This document shows positions 18,629 to 26,996 of a DNA stretch of 64,000 nt, in pieces. Each line of letters begins with the position of its first letter. The stretch's first letter is position 1. Position numbers and translations under genes: made by a program. Source of the stretch: an uncultured Saprospiraceae bacterium (GTDB lineage: Bacteria; Bacteroidota; Bacteroidia; Chitinophagales; Saprospiraceae); NCBI GenBank assembly GCA_938001865.1, contig CALLAW010000021.1, positions 1 through 64,000 on the forward strand. Direction: 5' to 3'. The notes under the pieces are model-generated. The model was not told the origin of the DNA, did no database searches, and saw only the letters and a list, made by a program, of their open reading frames with translations.

Positions 18629-19498
18629 TTATTGATAATCGTCAGAGTCATTTTTTAAATCTTTGATCGCAAAGTCCACATCTAATGACGGTTGGCAAGA
18701 CAATGGTTGATATGTCAATATCTCAAATTCTGTTCTTCGATTTTTTTGATGTTGTGTCTCTGTACATTCCACTCCATCTACACAGTTGTTTAGTAATCTT
18801 TGCTTTCCATATCCTTTTGGAATAATCCGTTGACTTGATATCCCAGCATTTATAAGGTAATCATAACAAGATCTAGCTCTTGCTTGGCTCAATTCATCGT
18901 TATAGTCATTACTTGCTCTGCTATCTGTATGGCTACTAAGCTCTATAGTTATAGACTCGTTTCTTTTCATAATAGCTGCTAATTCGTCGAGCTCCTGCTT
19001 GGCTTCTGGTCTCAATGTTTCTTTGTCGAGATCGTAATAGACGTTTTCTAATTCGTACAGGGATCCTACTCTTACAGGACTGAGAGCTAGGGTCGCTTTG
19101 AGGATGGCATTGGGCTTATCTCTTCCACCTCCTGCTACGAAGATGTAATTACGTCCTCCATAAGTACAGAGGATCTCGTTACCTTCATTACACTCATAGA
19201 TACTGAGACCACTTCTGAAGTAATCTACATGACATGTTCTAATTTCATATTCGACGAAAGGGTCAATCTCAAAAGACGCAATACCATTTACAGTGCTCTT
19301 CGTTTCTATATATTGGTCATTTATGGTTTTATATAGATACACTTCTGTGTCATCAATTCTCTGAGAGGTTTTGGAGTCAACTACTTTGATCATAAGTGTA
19401 AAAGACTCGTCGCCTCTGATGATATCTGGAGTACCTTCAGATTGCGAATAGACGAGTGTAGAGCAGAATATGAGGAGAAATAATATGGATTTTTTCAT
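18629..19498 (-). CDS. OmpA-family peptidoglycan-binding envelope protein
   Basis: 289 residues. Signal peptide (1 to about 19, ending VYSQS), a beta domain of the CnaB or carboxypeptidase-regulatory kind (about 30-130), then an OmpA C-terminal domain (about 155-275) with YYDLDKETLRPEAKQELDEL and the diaminopimelate-binding region SSHTDSRASNDYNDELSQARA. It probably links the outer membrane to the cell wall. A regulon-type promoter (19519-19546) ends 20 bases upstream of the ATG, so it is probably induced with the stress genes. Confidence 0.9.
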   Translation of the reverse strand: MKKSILFLLIFCSTLVYSQSEGTPDIIRGDESFTLMIKVVDSKTSQRIDDTEVYLYKTINDQYIETKSTVNGIASFEIDPFVEYEIRTCHVDYFRSGLSIYECNEGNEILCTYGGRNYIFVAGGGRDKPNAILKATLALSPVRVGSLYELENVYYDLDKETLRPEAKQELDELAAIMKRNESITIELSSHTDSRASNDYNDELSQARARSCYDYLINAGISSQRIIPKGYGKQRLLNNCVDGVECTETQHQKNRRTEFEILTYQPLSCQPSLDVDFAIKDLKNDSDDYQ

Positions 19499-19518
19499 GT
19501 GATGTTATTTTGTAAGGA

Positions 19519-19546
19519 GTACTTCCAAGAGCATAGATTTGTTCGA
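19519..19546 (-). promoter_or_regulatory. ECF-type promoter motif before the OmpA-like gene
   Basis: Minus strand TCGAACAA-N15-AGTAC. The -10 part ends 20 bases from the ATG. Confidence 0.75.
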
Positions 19547-19764
19547 TTGTCATTGTTTATCATTTGATCGCTTATCAACACATTGACTAATTTTAATTTG
19601 CGAAAGCGTACTCAAGTTAATGTTATTTTTACCGACATCATTTGGCCTAAAGGTGACACTCTGATACTAGTGTAATAGCGCTTACTATCAACTAAGAGTA
19701 TATCCAAAAGTGTCAATAATCATCTAGGATGCGGATCACAATCTTGTCTAAATAATAAAAAACT

Positions 19765-20724
19765 CTAGAGTGAAAACTCTACTAAGATGGGATAGTGATC
19801 TGATCCTATATTTTCACGCCTTTCTATTTTGATCAGCATGAATGAAGGGGAGCACAAGATCTGATCCAATGGAAACCGAACTGGAAAATATGTTGGAAAT
19901 GTACTGAATATACCTCGACCAACTCTTGGGTCTTTGAGTCCTGTTTTCTTTTTGAATTTTTTGGATGTTCTACTCCATACGACATCATTGAGATCACCTG
20001 CAACTATTTGGAGATACTTGTCCTTGTTAGCGATTAACTTTTGGGCTGCAGCTTCAAATTCTTGATCTTTTTGTTTTGATGTCAAGGCTTCTCCAGGTAT
20101 TGGGGGTTTAGGATGAAGGCCTAAAAATTGAATCTCTCTTCCACAGAAATCAAAGACTACATCTATAGATGGTATTTCATCATGAGAGAGATAATGTATT
20201 TTTTCTTCTTTTAATGTCAACCTACTTAGCAACATCATACCGTAAGTATCTTCTCTTATTTCCTTGACGACATCTAGATAATGTTTTTCTACTTCTCGCA
20301 GTGCATTATCCCATTTGTGATTGGTTTCTAATAATAGGAGGAGTGTGGGTCGTATAGTGTGTTGAAGTTCTATAAGATCTTCATATCGATCATTGTCTTC
20401 CTTTACATTGTAGATGAGGATACTCAAGGTTTGGACCTTGGAGTCTATTGATTTGATCTCAGAAGGATAGAGAATAGAAAAAGGAATAACATCAACAAAG
20501 CAGAGGTAACACACAATCGACAATAGCACAACTGCTATAAAAAATAGAGAAGAATACGGCAAGAGAATTATCCACAAGATCAAGCAGCACACATTCAGTA
20601 TTAGATACCATTGTCTAAAGTAAGCTTGACCTTTAATCCACCATACTTTGCTCTCTGAGATTGGCAATAGCGTACCAGCTATACTGATGAACGATACTAT
20701 TATTAATGAGAACAAATAATTCAT
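19765..20724 (-). CDS. Endonuclease/exonuclease/phosphatase-fold membrane protein
   Basis: 319 residues from the ATG at 20724; an in-frame TTG at 20775 is less likely because the membrane segment begins right after the ATG. Three hydrophobic segments (about 1-80), then a DNase I-like fold: LSILIYNVKEDNDRYED, LLLLETNHKW, LGLHPKPP, the GDLND metal-site loop and SDHYPILVEF at the C-terminus. All main metal residues (E, D/N, D, H) are visible. Such YafD-like proteins may hydrolyse phosphodiesters or phosphoinositide-like substrates outside the membrane; substrate unknown. Likely in a transcript with MscS and DUF1328. Confidence 0.83.
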   Translation of the reverse strand: MNYLFSLIIVSFISIAGTLLPISESKVWWIKGQAYFRQWYLILNVCCLILWIILLPYSSLFFIAVVLLSIVCYLCFVDVIPFSILYPSEIKSIDSKVQTLSILIYNVKEDNDRYEDLIELQHTIRPTLLLLLETNHKWDNALREVEKHYLDVVKEIREDTYGMMLLSRLTLKEEKIHYLSHDEIPSIDVVFDFCGREIQFLGLHPKPPIPGEALTSKQKDQEFEAAAQKLIANKDKYLQIVAGDLNDVVWSRTSKKFKKKTGLKDPRVGRGIFSTFPTYFPVRFPLDQILCSPSFMLIKIERRENIGSDHYPILVEFSL

Positions 20725-20849
20725 TAGATGATGAAGATCTGACTGATTAAAACTTGGAATTAAACCCTGTGTCAAATCTAAATTACAATTGTTCTACGAA
20801 ATATCTCCTCAAAATGGAGTATTGTACACTCTACATAAGACTTTGGTGC

Positions 20850-21785
20850 TTATTCTACGTCCAGTGGCCATCCTTCTCGCTGTCGAGACCGGTCACCATC
20901 ACCCTCTTCAGTTTGATCATGAATCAAGTGTACATATGTGTCATATGGCATATCTATCCTAGCCCCATCTAAGGCTTGTTTGATCGTTTGGATTACTTTG
21001 CTCTGTATGTTGATGACGCTTGCCTTATCACTTTTGGTCCACCATCTGACTCTTAGTGTCACCCAGCTGGCATCTAATCCCCAAGGTAGCACTTGGACTT
21101 CCTTACTCTGATCTACACCTTCGATAGATGTAACTTTGTCCTTGAGAATCTTCACCGCATCTTCTATTGAATCACCATATCCTATCCCTACATCATATTG
21201 AGATCTAATAAGTTCATTGGCTGTATTGACCTTCAAGGCTGAGGTGTAAATTTCACTATTAGGAACAACTATTTTGACTCCAGCATATGTGATAATAATC
21301 GTTGCACGAGTCTCTATTTTACTTACAGTACCTTCAAGACCATTTACAGATATCTGGTCTCCAATCTCAAATGGCTGATTAATGAGTAAGAGCAAGCCAG
21401 CGAGCCAATTTTGAAGAATATCTTTGAATGCAAATCCAATAGCAACGGATGATATCCCGAGTCCTGCAATCAAATCACCTGGAGACAATGAAGGTAATAC
21501 TATAGTCACACCGATCGCAATGAACGATATGAGGAGTGTCCACTTAACAAGTCTCCCTAGCATCTCCCCAAGATTTTTTCTATCTCTTGATGAGATGATT
21601 CTATTCACTACTCTACCAACAAACTTTGAGATAAAATAGCCTATCGTCACCAGTAACAGAGCAACGATTAAGTTTGGAACTAATTGGACTAATCCATCTA
21701 ACCAACTGTCTAACTTTTCGAATAATAATTCTAGATTAAAGTCTATGCCTTTGGCATTACTTTGCTGGAAAAAAATAGGGATCAT
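20850..21785 (-). CDS. Small-conductance mechanosensitive channel (MscS family)
   Basis: 311 residues, the size of E. coli MscS. Three membrane helices (about 25-130), the pore helix region GISSVAIGFAFKDILQNWLAG with the conserved FAFKDILQN signature, and a beta-plus-alpha cytosolic vestibule (QISVNGLEGTVSKIETRATII). It releases solutes at low osmotic pressure. A C-terminal charged tail follows. The DUF1328 gene is 71 bases upstream on the same strand and carries a regulon-type promoter, so the channel is probably part of that stress transcript. Confidence 0.94.
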   Translation of the reverse strand: MIPIFFQQSNAKGIDFNLELLFEKLDSWLDGLVQLVPNLIVALLLVTIGYFISKFVGRVVNRIISSRDRKNLGEMLGRLVKWTLLISFIAIGVTIVLPSLSPGDLIAGLGISSVAIGFAFKDILQNWLAGLLLLINQPFEIGDQISVNGLEGTVSKIETRATIIITYAGVKIVVPNSEIYTSALKVNTANELIRSQYDVGIGYGDSIEDAVKILKDKVTSIEGVDQSKEVQVLPWGLDASWVTLRVRWWTKSDKASVINIQSKVIQTIKQALDGARIDMPYDTYVHLIHDQTEEGDGDRSRQREGWPLDVE

Positions 21786-21856
21786 AAGGGTAGAGGTTTT
21801 AAGTAACTTGCTTTGAGTGAGGTGATATGACTGACAGTGGATCTCGATTCACCAGA

Positions 21857-22021
21857 TTATACTTTTCTTACAAAATTCATAATGAATGAAATAATAAATA
21901 GTACTATAAAAATATAGAATACAATTTTTGCCATGCCAGCAGCAGCTCCTGCTATTCCTCCGAAACCAAGGACTCCTGCGATTAATGCTATTACTACAAA
22001 TGTTAATACCCAACGTAACAT
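21857..22021 (-). CDS. DUF1328 small membrane protein
   Basis: 54 residues, too short for the usual ORF cut-off; read by translating the minus strand. It begins [20 protein letters not shown], then [18 protein letters not shown] and a second hydrophobic part ending FVRKV. The [15 protein letters not shown] loop is the DUF1328 signature. These two-helix proteins occur widely beside stress-induced genes. It is first in a likely DUF1328-MscS-endonuclease-fold transcript, with the regulon motif 41 bases before the ATG. Confidence 0.9.
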   Translation of the reverse strand: MLRWVLTFVVIALIAGVLGFGGIAGAAAGMAKIVFYIFIVLFIISFIMNFVRKV

Positions 22022-22062
22022 AATAATTGATTTTGATTATATAAATACTGCTATCATGAGTT

Positions 22063-22089
22063 ATACTTTACTTAGGATTTTTTGTTCGA
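22063..22089 (-). promoter_or_regulatory. ECF-type promoter motif before DUF1328
   Basis: Minus strand TCGAACAA-N14-AGTAT, one base shorter in the spacer than most copies. 41 bases to the ATG. Confidence 0.7.
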
Positions 22090-22189
22090 TTTTGCTCTAG
22101 CAAAAATTTTTTTCTGATCAAGGGTGCATAAAGCTTATAGACTGTCAACTTAGCTATAGTTAGCAATCTTAAATTGTAATTACACAAGC

Positions 22190-22220
22190 AAAAAAAAGAG
22201 CTCACTTACGTAAGCTCTTT
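22190..22220 (-). terminator. Rho-independent terminator after DUF2383
   Basis: On the minus strand AAAGAGCT, a 10-base loop and AGCTCTTT form an 8-bp stem followed by a U-run (plus 22190-22197 is an A-run). It lies 36 bases past the DUF2383 stop. Confidence 0.85.
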
Positions 22221-22255
22221 CTCATTATTCTATTTCTAATGTGCCTCTATTGATC

Positions 22256-22726
22256 TTATGCCATAACCGAGTTAAATTCTTCTTTGAGGGCTATGAGTGA
22301 ATCTAGCTCTCCTTCAATTTGCAATTTTTGCTGTATGAGTTTTGCTGTAAAGTGTTGAGGCATATCTACTTCATCTAATACTTTCTGATAATCAGAGATG
22401 AGAGTCGATGCTCCCCTATCTATCTCTGTAACGACAGCATCAAATTGATTTTGCATACTTGTATTATTGATCTTGATATCTATAAACATTCTATGCAAGT
22501 CTCCCAAGAAGGTAGTTTTGACCTCTGGCTCATAACCTATGGACTTGCAGAGTGATTCGAGATCTTTGTGCATATGGTGTCTCTCTTCTGAATACTTTAC
22601 GAGCCATTCCTTGAGTGGTACGCTTGATGTAGCTTTTGCTACTTCTTGGAATCCCTTCTCTGCGTCCTGTAGCCTATTGATCAAATCCTGTAATGCCGAA
22701 TAAATATTTTCTTTGTTGTCAATCAT
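22256..22726 (-). CDS. PA2169-family four-helix protein (DUF2383)
   Basis: 156 residues, all helical and soluble: a ferritin-like DUF2383 four-helix bundle with the typical LQDLINRLQDAEKGF start and SEERHHMHKDLESL with an ERHHMH segment. The ERxxxH-type residues could bind metal, but no ferritin activity has been shown for the family as far as I know. It stands in its own unit with a regulon-type promoter (22770-22797) whose -35 part overlaps the last codons of the upstream XRE gene, and has a terminator downstream. Confidence 0.85.
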   Translation of the reverse strand: MIDNKENIYSALQDLINRLQDAEKGFQEVAKATSSVPLKEWLVKYSEERHHMHKDLESLCKSIGYEPEVKTTFLGDLHRMFIDIKINNTSMQNQFDAVVTEIDRGASTLISDYQKVLDEVDMPQHFTAKLIQQKLQIEGELDSLIALKEEFNSVMA

Positions 22727-22769
22727 GATGTAGTTGTTTTAATTAAAAAAATTATTGTTTACATCAGTT

Positions 22770-22797
22770 GTACTAACCAGGGTGTCAATTTGTTCGA
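22770..22797 (-). promoter_or_regulatory. ECF-type promoter motif before DUF2383
   Basis: Minus strand TCGAACAA-N15-AGTAC, 43 bases to the ATG. The -35 element lies in the end of the XRE gene (stop at 22785). Confidence 0.75.
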
Positions 22798-23315
22798 TTA
22801 TGATTTTCGTCAGATTGGTTTTTTTGTGGAATTAAACTTTGAATTAAGCTCCAATTATTCTTAATTAAGTTTTTTAATAAATCTAATAAATCATCTAGAG
22901 TTTTTTCTAATATGTTTGACTCAGAATTAGCTTCCTCCTTTTTCAATTCCTTCAAAGCCGAATATCCTTCATAGATTTTTGTCATTTCGTTAGTCTGTTT
23001 TGTAAAGTCATCAACCTTACTTTGGAGATATTCACTCTCAGAATTTTCTGGTCCTGAAATGATCGGTTGCTCAGCTAGGTTAACTGATAACATAGTACTA
23101 GGACTGACTGCAAAATATGTACATATCTTGAGAAAGTTACTTACATTGGGTTCGACAATACTTGACTCGTACGAAGCGATATTATTACGCTTCAGTGCTA
23201 GCTGTGAGGCAAGTTCTGTCTGGCTTATACCTCTCAGTCTTCTTAGGTACTTAAGGTTTTTTCCAAATGAAGTTGGTTTGGGAATATTTTTAGACTTTTT
23301 GATTATATCAGACAT
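22785..23315 (-). CDS. XRE-family HTH regulator with helical C-terminal domain
   Basis: 176 residues. Helix-turn-helix at about 16-72 (SFGKNLKYLRRLRGISQTEL; LALKRNNIASYESSIVEPN), then a long helical, Glu/Lys-rich part (about 95-176) that probably makes a coiled-coil dimer or senses a ligand. Divergent from a second XRE gene of the same design 125 bases away. It has its own copy of the regulon motif (23350-23377). The regulated genes are unknown; autoregulation or control of the shared region is likely. Confidence 0.87.
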   Translation of the reverse strand: MSDIIKKSKNIPKPTSFGKNLKYLRRLRGISQTELASQLALKRNNIASYESSIVEPNVSNFLKICTYFAVSPSTMLSVNLAEQPIISGPENSESEYLQSKVDDFTKQTNEMTKIYEGYSALKELKKEEANSESNILEKTLDDLLDLLKNLIKNNWSLIQSLIPQKNQSDENHNRTN

Positions 23316-23349
23316 AGAGCTTTAATATAGAATAAGGATTTTGCTATAA

Positions 23350-23377
23350 ATACTCAAAACTATAGCTTTGTGTTCCA
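23350..23377 (-). promoter_or_regulatory. ECF-type promoter motif before XRE gene 1
   Basis: Minus strand TGGAACAC-N15-AGTAT, 34 bases to the ATG: GAAC and AGTA are at the same positions as in the other copies. A plus-strand TAGCTTTG box (23363-23370), with TTTG 19 bases upstream of it (23340-23343), overlaps and may be a housekeeping promoter for the divergent gene. Confidence 0.65.
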
Positions 23378-23380
23378 ATA

Positions 23381-23407
23381 TCGAACAAAATTGCAATATC
23401 TGAGTAT
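23381..23407 (+). promoter_or_regulatory. ECF-type promoter motif before XRE gene 2
   Basis: Plus strand TCGAACAA-N14-AGTAT, 33 bases to the ATG at 23441. Confidence 0.7.
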
Positions 23408-23440
23408 AAAAAGTGCATTATACTTAAGAAATTATACCCT

Positions 23441-23962
23441 ATGAATAACTCAACCCATCTTTCGAATAATATTAAAATTCTGAGAAAAGAAAAAAAACTC
23501 AGTCAGGAAGGATTGGCTGATATACTAGGAGTCAAGAGAAGTAACATCGCAGCTTATGAAACAAAAAATGTAGAGCCTAGATTACGTCTTGTATATGACA
23601 TGGCCAAGTTCTTTGATATTGACATCCGTGAATTTATAGAAAGACCCTTAAGCGAAGGTGACACTTATACAAATTTTGCCGTCAAGGCATCTAATGAATC
23701 TATTACGACTGATCTCGCAAGTATAGATAGAAATACAGATATCCAGACATTTATCAATAAGTCAATAAAAATTAAGAGAATACTCGAAGGCTTCAAAGCT
23801 TTCTACACATTCAGAAAAACCAAAATGGCTATCAATGACTCAGTCAAAAATAAACTCACTTACGAAATTGATGAGTTTATACAGCTAATAGAACATCTCC
23901 TTCTGTATAACGACTCTGTCATCAAAGCTATCCAAAACGTGAAACGTACTAATGAATCCTAG
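23441..23962 (+). CDS. XRE-family HTH regulator, second of a divergent pair
   Basis: 173 residues with the same plan as its divergent neighbour: HTH at about 8-64 (NNIKILRKEKKLSQEGLADIL, VKRSNIAAYETKNVEPR) and a C-terminal helical region of about 100 residues. The shared NNIASYE/SNIAAYE recognition-helix region shows they are paralogues. It is first in a likely operon with the unknown 296-residue gene 49 bases downstream. Regulon-type promoter at 23381-23407. Confidence 0.87.
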   Translation: MNNSTHLSNNIKILRKEKKLSQEGLADILGVKRSNIAAYETKNVEPRLRLVYDMAKFFDIDIREFIERPLSEGDTYTNFAVKASNESITTDLASIDRNTDIQTFINKSIKIKRILEGFKAFYTFRKTKMAINDSVKNKLTYEIDEFIQLIEHLLLYNDSVIKAIQNVKRTNES

Positions 23963-24011
23963 TCAAACAATCTCTTGCATAGATAAGAGTTACCCATAGA
24001 CCAATACTAGA

Positions 24012-24902
24012 ATGAAAGATGCTGAAATTTGGAAAGAATACTATAAGTTTAAAGCGACTTACAAGAAGGAACAAATACTCAGACAGCTCTTTGATACAGA
24101 CGAGGTAGAATCCTTTGAGAAAGTCTGTGAACTCCTCATTACTAATAGGAGTCAACCATTGAAGCACGTATTACTTGATATTGCAGAAGTATTAGAACAT
24201 CGGTTTAAAGATAGGCATGACCTATCAAACTTGGACGCTTATCAAAAATATCTAAAAAAAGAGAAACTCGAAGACTTCAAGAATTATTGGTATAAGAAAC
24301 TTAATAGAACATCAAGAGATGAGGCAACTCAGACTCTTCTATCCAAGATTCAAAGCAGATTTGACAAGTCTAAACCAGGTAAGTTCTCCGTTGGTATAGA
24401 ATTTCCTTATTCACATCAAATGTATGGCCATCTCATGATTACGTGTGGTCGAGGATCATATGAACCCTATCAATTGAGCCACCTTGGTTTTGGATATCAT
24501 ACCAATCTCAGAAGCTATCACAAGAGTATAATTAATAACTATCCATTCAACCAAATTCATCTAGATAAAAAATATTTTCATCCCAAAAACTTATCCAATG
24601 TTAATGGCATATTTAGGTTTGATGAAAAGATTATCTCATTAATTGATAAGTTCTATTCCTTCCATGAAAATATCTATGATGAATTTTCACAGCTAACAGT
24701 AGACAATATTGAGGACAATACATATCTAAGCGAAGGAATCTCAAACCATTGGTTTAGAAAGAATATCAGATTAATTCTAGGAATATTAAACGTTCACATC
24801 AAAGAAAAAAATGATGAACAAATTTCTGCTTTCGCAAAACTCGGTATCAAACTAGACAAGTACAATCATTATACAGATTATCTCGAAAGTCTAATCAAAT
24901 AA
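24012..24902 (+). CDS. Uncharacterised 296-residue protein downstream of XRE gene
   Basis: I do not recognise a family. It is soluble, with no signal peptide or membrane segment, rich in Lys, Tyr, His and Phe. The N-terminal third is helical and charged (KDAEIWKEYYKFKATYKKEQ); the middle has a beta-like part with FSVGIEFPYSHQMYGHLMIT; the C-terminus is helical again. It follows the second XRE gene by 49 bases, so it is probably co-regulated and may be its effector. AT-rich codon use resembles the neighbouring stress genes. Not obviously a toxin, nuclease or transposase by eye. Confidence 0.7.
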   Translation: MKDAEIWKEYYKFKATYKKEQILRQLFDTDEVESFEKVCELLITNRSQPLKHVLLDIAEVLEHRFKDRHDLSNLDAYQKYLKKEKLEDFKNYWYKKLNRTSRDEATQTLLSKIQSRFDKSKPGKFSVGIEFPYSHQMYGHLMITCGRGSYEPYQLSHLGFGYHTNLRSYHKSIINNYPFNQIHLDKKYFHPKNLSNVNGIFRFDEKIISLIDKFYSFHENIYDEFSQLTVDNIEDNTYLSEGISNHWFRKNIRLILGILNVHIKEKNDEQISAFAKLGIKLDKYNHYTDYLESLIK

Positions 24903-25317
24903 CAGTCTATACTACAGCAAGAACACTTAATAGCACCACCTTCACATCTTCTTGTTTTGTTGAATCTACAATTTTGTGATCTCACCTTATACATAAGTGA
25001 AAAGATTCGGAGTCTCTCATTATATAGATAGCCTAATCACTGTTATTCTCCTTAATCAGAATAAGCAAACAGTCTAGAATCAAATAAACATTAGATTCCA
25101 AAAGTGTGTTATATATCTACAATTTGACATCCCTGATTCAAGTTTTGTCTTATTTGTTTATAAAATGGGTAATATATACCATTTATTTAACATATTGAGT
25201 GTTTTATACTCTTATTTTGCTCTCTAAATAGCAAATTCTAAGTTTTTTTGTGATTTTAATAAACAATATGGGTTGTCTACGGTTATAGTTGTATTATTTA
25301 ATCACAAATATAGCGTT
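24903..25317. other. AT-rich non-coding region before the sigma factor gene
   Basis: 415 bases, no ORF and no hairpin with a T-run that I trust. No copy of the regulon motif is visible, so the sigma gene may use another promoter. A 14-base sequence TATTTAATCACAAA at 25295-25308, 9 bases before the sigma ATG, recurs at 25865-25878, 10 bases before the YtxH ATG, and may be a translation or leader element. Confidence 0.5.
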
Positions 25318-25827
25318 ATGGACACATTACAATTCACACAACTGTACAAAGAGAACATTGGATCATTAAAAGGATTTGCTCTCAAGCTCACAAAAAACTC
25401 AAGTGCTAGTGAAGATCTCGTACAAGAGGCTATGATTAAAGCCTTCAGAAGTAAGCATACCTTCAAAGCTGGATCAAACTTCAAAAATTGGGCCTTCACC
25501 ATTATCAAAAACACTTTTATTACTCAGTATAATAAAAGAAAGAAAAAAAATGTGGTCGATGCCCCTGTCGAAGAAGTCCACTATATGATCAGTGAATCCT
25601 CAAGAAATGGTGCTCTCTCCTCACTCAACCTAAGTGCCCTCTGGTCTAATATCAGACAGTTGAGTAGTAAGTCACAAGTTCCTCTTATACTCTCTATGAA
25701 AGGTTACAAATATGAAGAAATAGCTGAGAAACTCAACATACCCGTAGGAACTGTAAAAAGTAGAATAAACTTTGCTAGGACCAAGCTCAAAAATTCTATC
25801 AATAGAGATGTCCTAGTTGCTGCCTAA
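25318..25827 (+). CDS. ECF-type RNA polymerase sigma factor
   Basis: 169 residues from the ATG at 25318; a TTG at 25273 adds an unlikely extension. Region 2 (about 5-70) includes SASEDLVQEAMIKAFRS and FKAGSNFKNWAFTIIKNTFI; region 4 (about 115-165) includes YKYEEIAEKLNIPVGTVKSRINFARTKLK, the -35 recognition helix. No sigma region 1.1 or 3, hence ECF. No anti-sigma gene is adjacent. It stands in the middle of a block whose genes share a GAAC-N17-AGTA promoter, so it is the best candidate to read that motif (inference). Confidence 0.93.
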   Translation: MDTLQFTQLYKENIGSLKGFALKLTKNSSASEDLVQEAMIKAFRSKHTFKAGSNFKNWAFTIIKNTFITQYNKRKKKNVVDAPVEEVHYMISESSRNGALSSLNLSALWSNIRQLSSKSQVPLILSMKGYKYEEIAEKLNIPVGTVKSRINFARTKLKNSINRDVLVAA

Positions 25828-25839
25828 TAGGTATCGGCA

Positions 25840-25867
25840 TCGAACAATATCATACATAAATAAGTAT
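25840..25867 (+). promoter_or_regulatory. ECF-type promoter motif before YtxH
   Basis: TCGAACAA-N15-AGTAT, 21 bases before the YtxH ATG and just after the sigma gene stop. Confidence 0.75.
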
Positions 25868-25888
25868 TTAATCACAAAATAATAAATC

Positions 25889-26269
25889 ATGAACGATAAT
25901 CAAAGAACACATAATAGACTGACATTTTTACTTGGTGCAATAGTAGGAGCTGGGACTCTCTATTATCTCAATACTCCAAAAGGAAAAAAATTGATCAAAA
26001 CAGTAACAGAAAATGCCACCGAGATTACTGATCAATTATCATCAAAAGTAGATGCTCTCTCATCTGAGATAAGTGACAAGACTAGATCTACCGTAGAGTC
26101 AGCGACTGAGATACTCAATCAAGTTGCTGATAGCACGACGAGTAAGCTTCAGCAAGTTCAAGACAATCTTGAAACCAAAATTAATGACGCCGAAACGATC
26201 GCAACAAGTAAGCTAACGCGTCTCCAGAATGGAGCAGAAAAAGCAAAAGCAAAATTGAATAATCTCTAG
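25889..26269 (+). CDS. YtxH-like small envelope stress protein
   Basis: 126 residues. One N-terminal membrane segment with small residues (LTFLLGAIVGAGTLYYL), then a NTPKGKKLI motif typical of YtxH, then about 90 residues of continuous helix with heptad-like Thr/Ser/Ala repeats. YtxH proteins are general-stress proteins in Bacillus. First gene of a likely four-gene unit (YtxH, holin-X-like, 89-aa protein, CsbD) behind the regulon motif and directly after the sigma gene. Confidence 0.87.
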   Translation: MNDNQRTHNRLTFLLGAIVGAGTLYYLNTPKGKKLIKTVTENATEITDQLSSKVDALSSEISDKTRSTVESATEILNQVADSTTSKLQQVQDNLETKINDAETIATSKLTRLQNGAEKAKAKLNNL

Positions 26270-26316
26270 AAGACTAGTCTCTCACTGTCCTATAAGATCA
26301 TCAACTCTACAATATT

Positions 26317-26664
26317 ATGAATTCTAATCTAATAACTGACATAGGAGAAAACTTAGAATACATCAAAACGATTGTTGTAAATGAATTAGAAATCAAAAAA
26401 CTTGATTTTGTGGATTCTGGTGCTAACATTGTTAGCAAGATTGTAAGCAGTGCTCTGATTTTTTTGTTCTTGTTCTTAGCTTTTATTACAGCTATAGTGA
26501 CACTAACCATCGTACTGTCTAACTATCTAGGTTCTTCTATCTCTGCACTCCTTATCATTACTGGAGTATTGATCTTATTGAGTGTGTTGCTCTTAGTATT
26601 CCGACAGGTCCTGATCGTTAACCCTATCACTCGGATAATCTACAACCTCATCGATAATGACTAA
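26317..26664 (+). CDS. Holin-X / DUF1469-like small membrane protein
   Basis: 115 residues. An amphipathic N-terminus (about 1-45), two membrane segments (about 46-100; ALIFLFLFLAFITAIVTLTI and ISALLIITGVLILLSVLLLV) and a short polar C-terminus, as in the holin-X/DUF1469 family. Despite the name, no phage role is implied. The family usually accompanies YtxH and DUF3618-type genes, as here. It is 47 bases from YtxH and 5 bases from the next gene. Confidence 0.78.
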   Translation: MNSNLITDIGENLEYIKTIVVNELEIKKLDFVDSGANIVSKIVSSALIFLFLFLAFITAIVTLTIVLSNYLGSSISALLIITGVLILLSVLLLVFRQVLIVNPITRIIYNLIDND

Positions 26665-26669
26665 CACCT

Positions 26670-26939
26670 ATGAATAAGACTGCATTAGAATCAAGAAAGC
26701 AAGCACTGAGAAAAGAAATCAATCAAGCGAAGCTCTTGTTGAATCAAAACTTGGAAGAGATGGACCTATCGTCATATCTACTCCCAGATAAAAACCCAAT
26801 ATCAAACTACAGCCCTGACCAATCAAATATCATCAATAGTATCATTGGATTTGCTTCTGGTTATTCACAGCGTAATATTTTGGGTTACTTCAACATTGCA
26901 AGACATGGATTGAACATACTAAAATCACTTTACAAATAA
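26670..26939 (+). CDS. Small uncharacterised protein in the YtxH-CsbD unit
   Basis: 89 residues. Basic N-terminal helix (MNKTALESRKQALRKEINQA), then a polar section and a weakly hydrophobic glycine-rich end. No family recognised. Starts five bases after the holin-X-like stop, so it is almost certainly in the same transcript. Similar short proteins often follow YtxH/holin-X genes in Bacteroidota (recalled); function unknown. Confidence 0.7.
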   Translation: MNKTALESRKQALRKEINQAKLLLNQNLEEMDLSSYLLPDKNPISNYSPDQSNIINSIIGFASGYSQRNILGYFNIARHGLNILKSLYK

Positions 26940-26996
26940 CATATAATCAACAGTCTAATAGAAAACAATATTTTTTTCAAATCTAAATAATATATT

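Noticed and set aside
23355-23362. Minus-strand TAGTTTTG as a -7 box of XRE gene 1
   Set aside because: The AGTAT/GAAC motif explains the promoter better, and no -33 TTG at 19-21 bases is found.
22785-24902. Toxin-antitoxin or restriction module
   Set aside because: The HTH proteins are paralogues and the third gene shows no toxin or nuclease motif by eye.
18118-26664. Prophage remnant because of two 'holin' family genes
   Set aside because: No phage structural, lysis or integration genes nearby; both families are common chromosomal membrane proteins.
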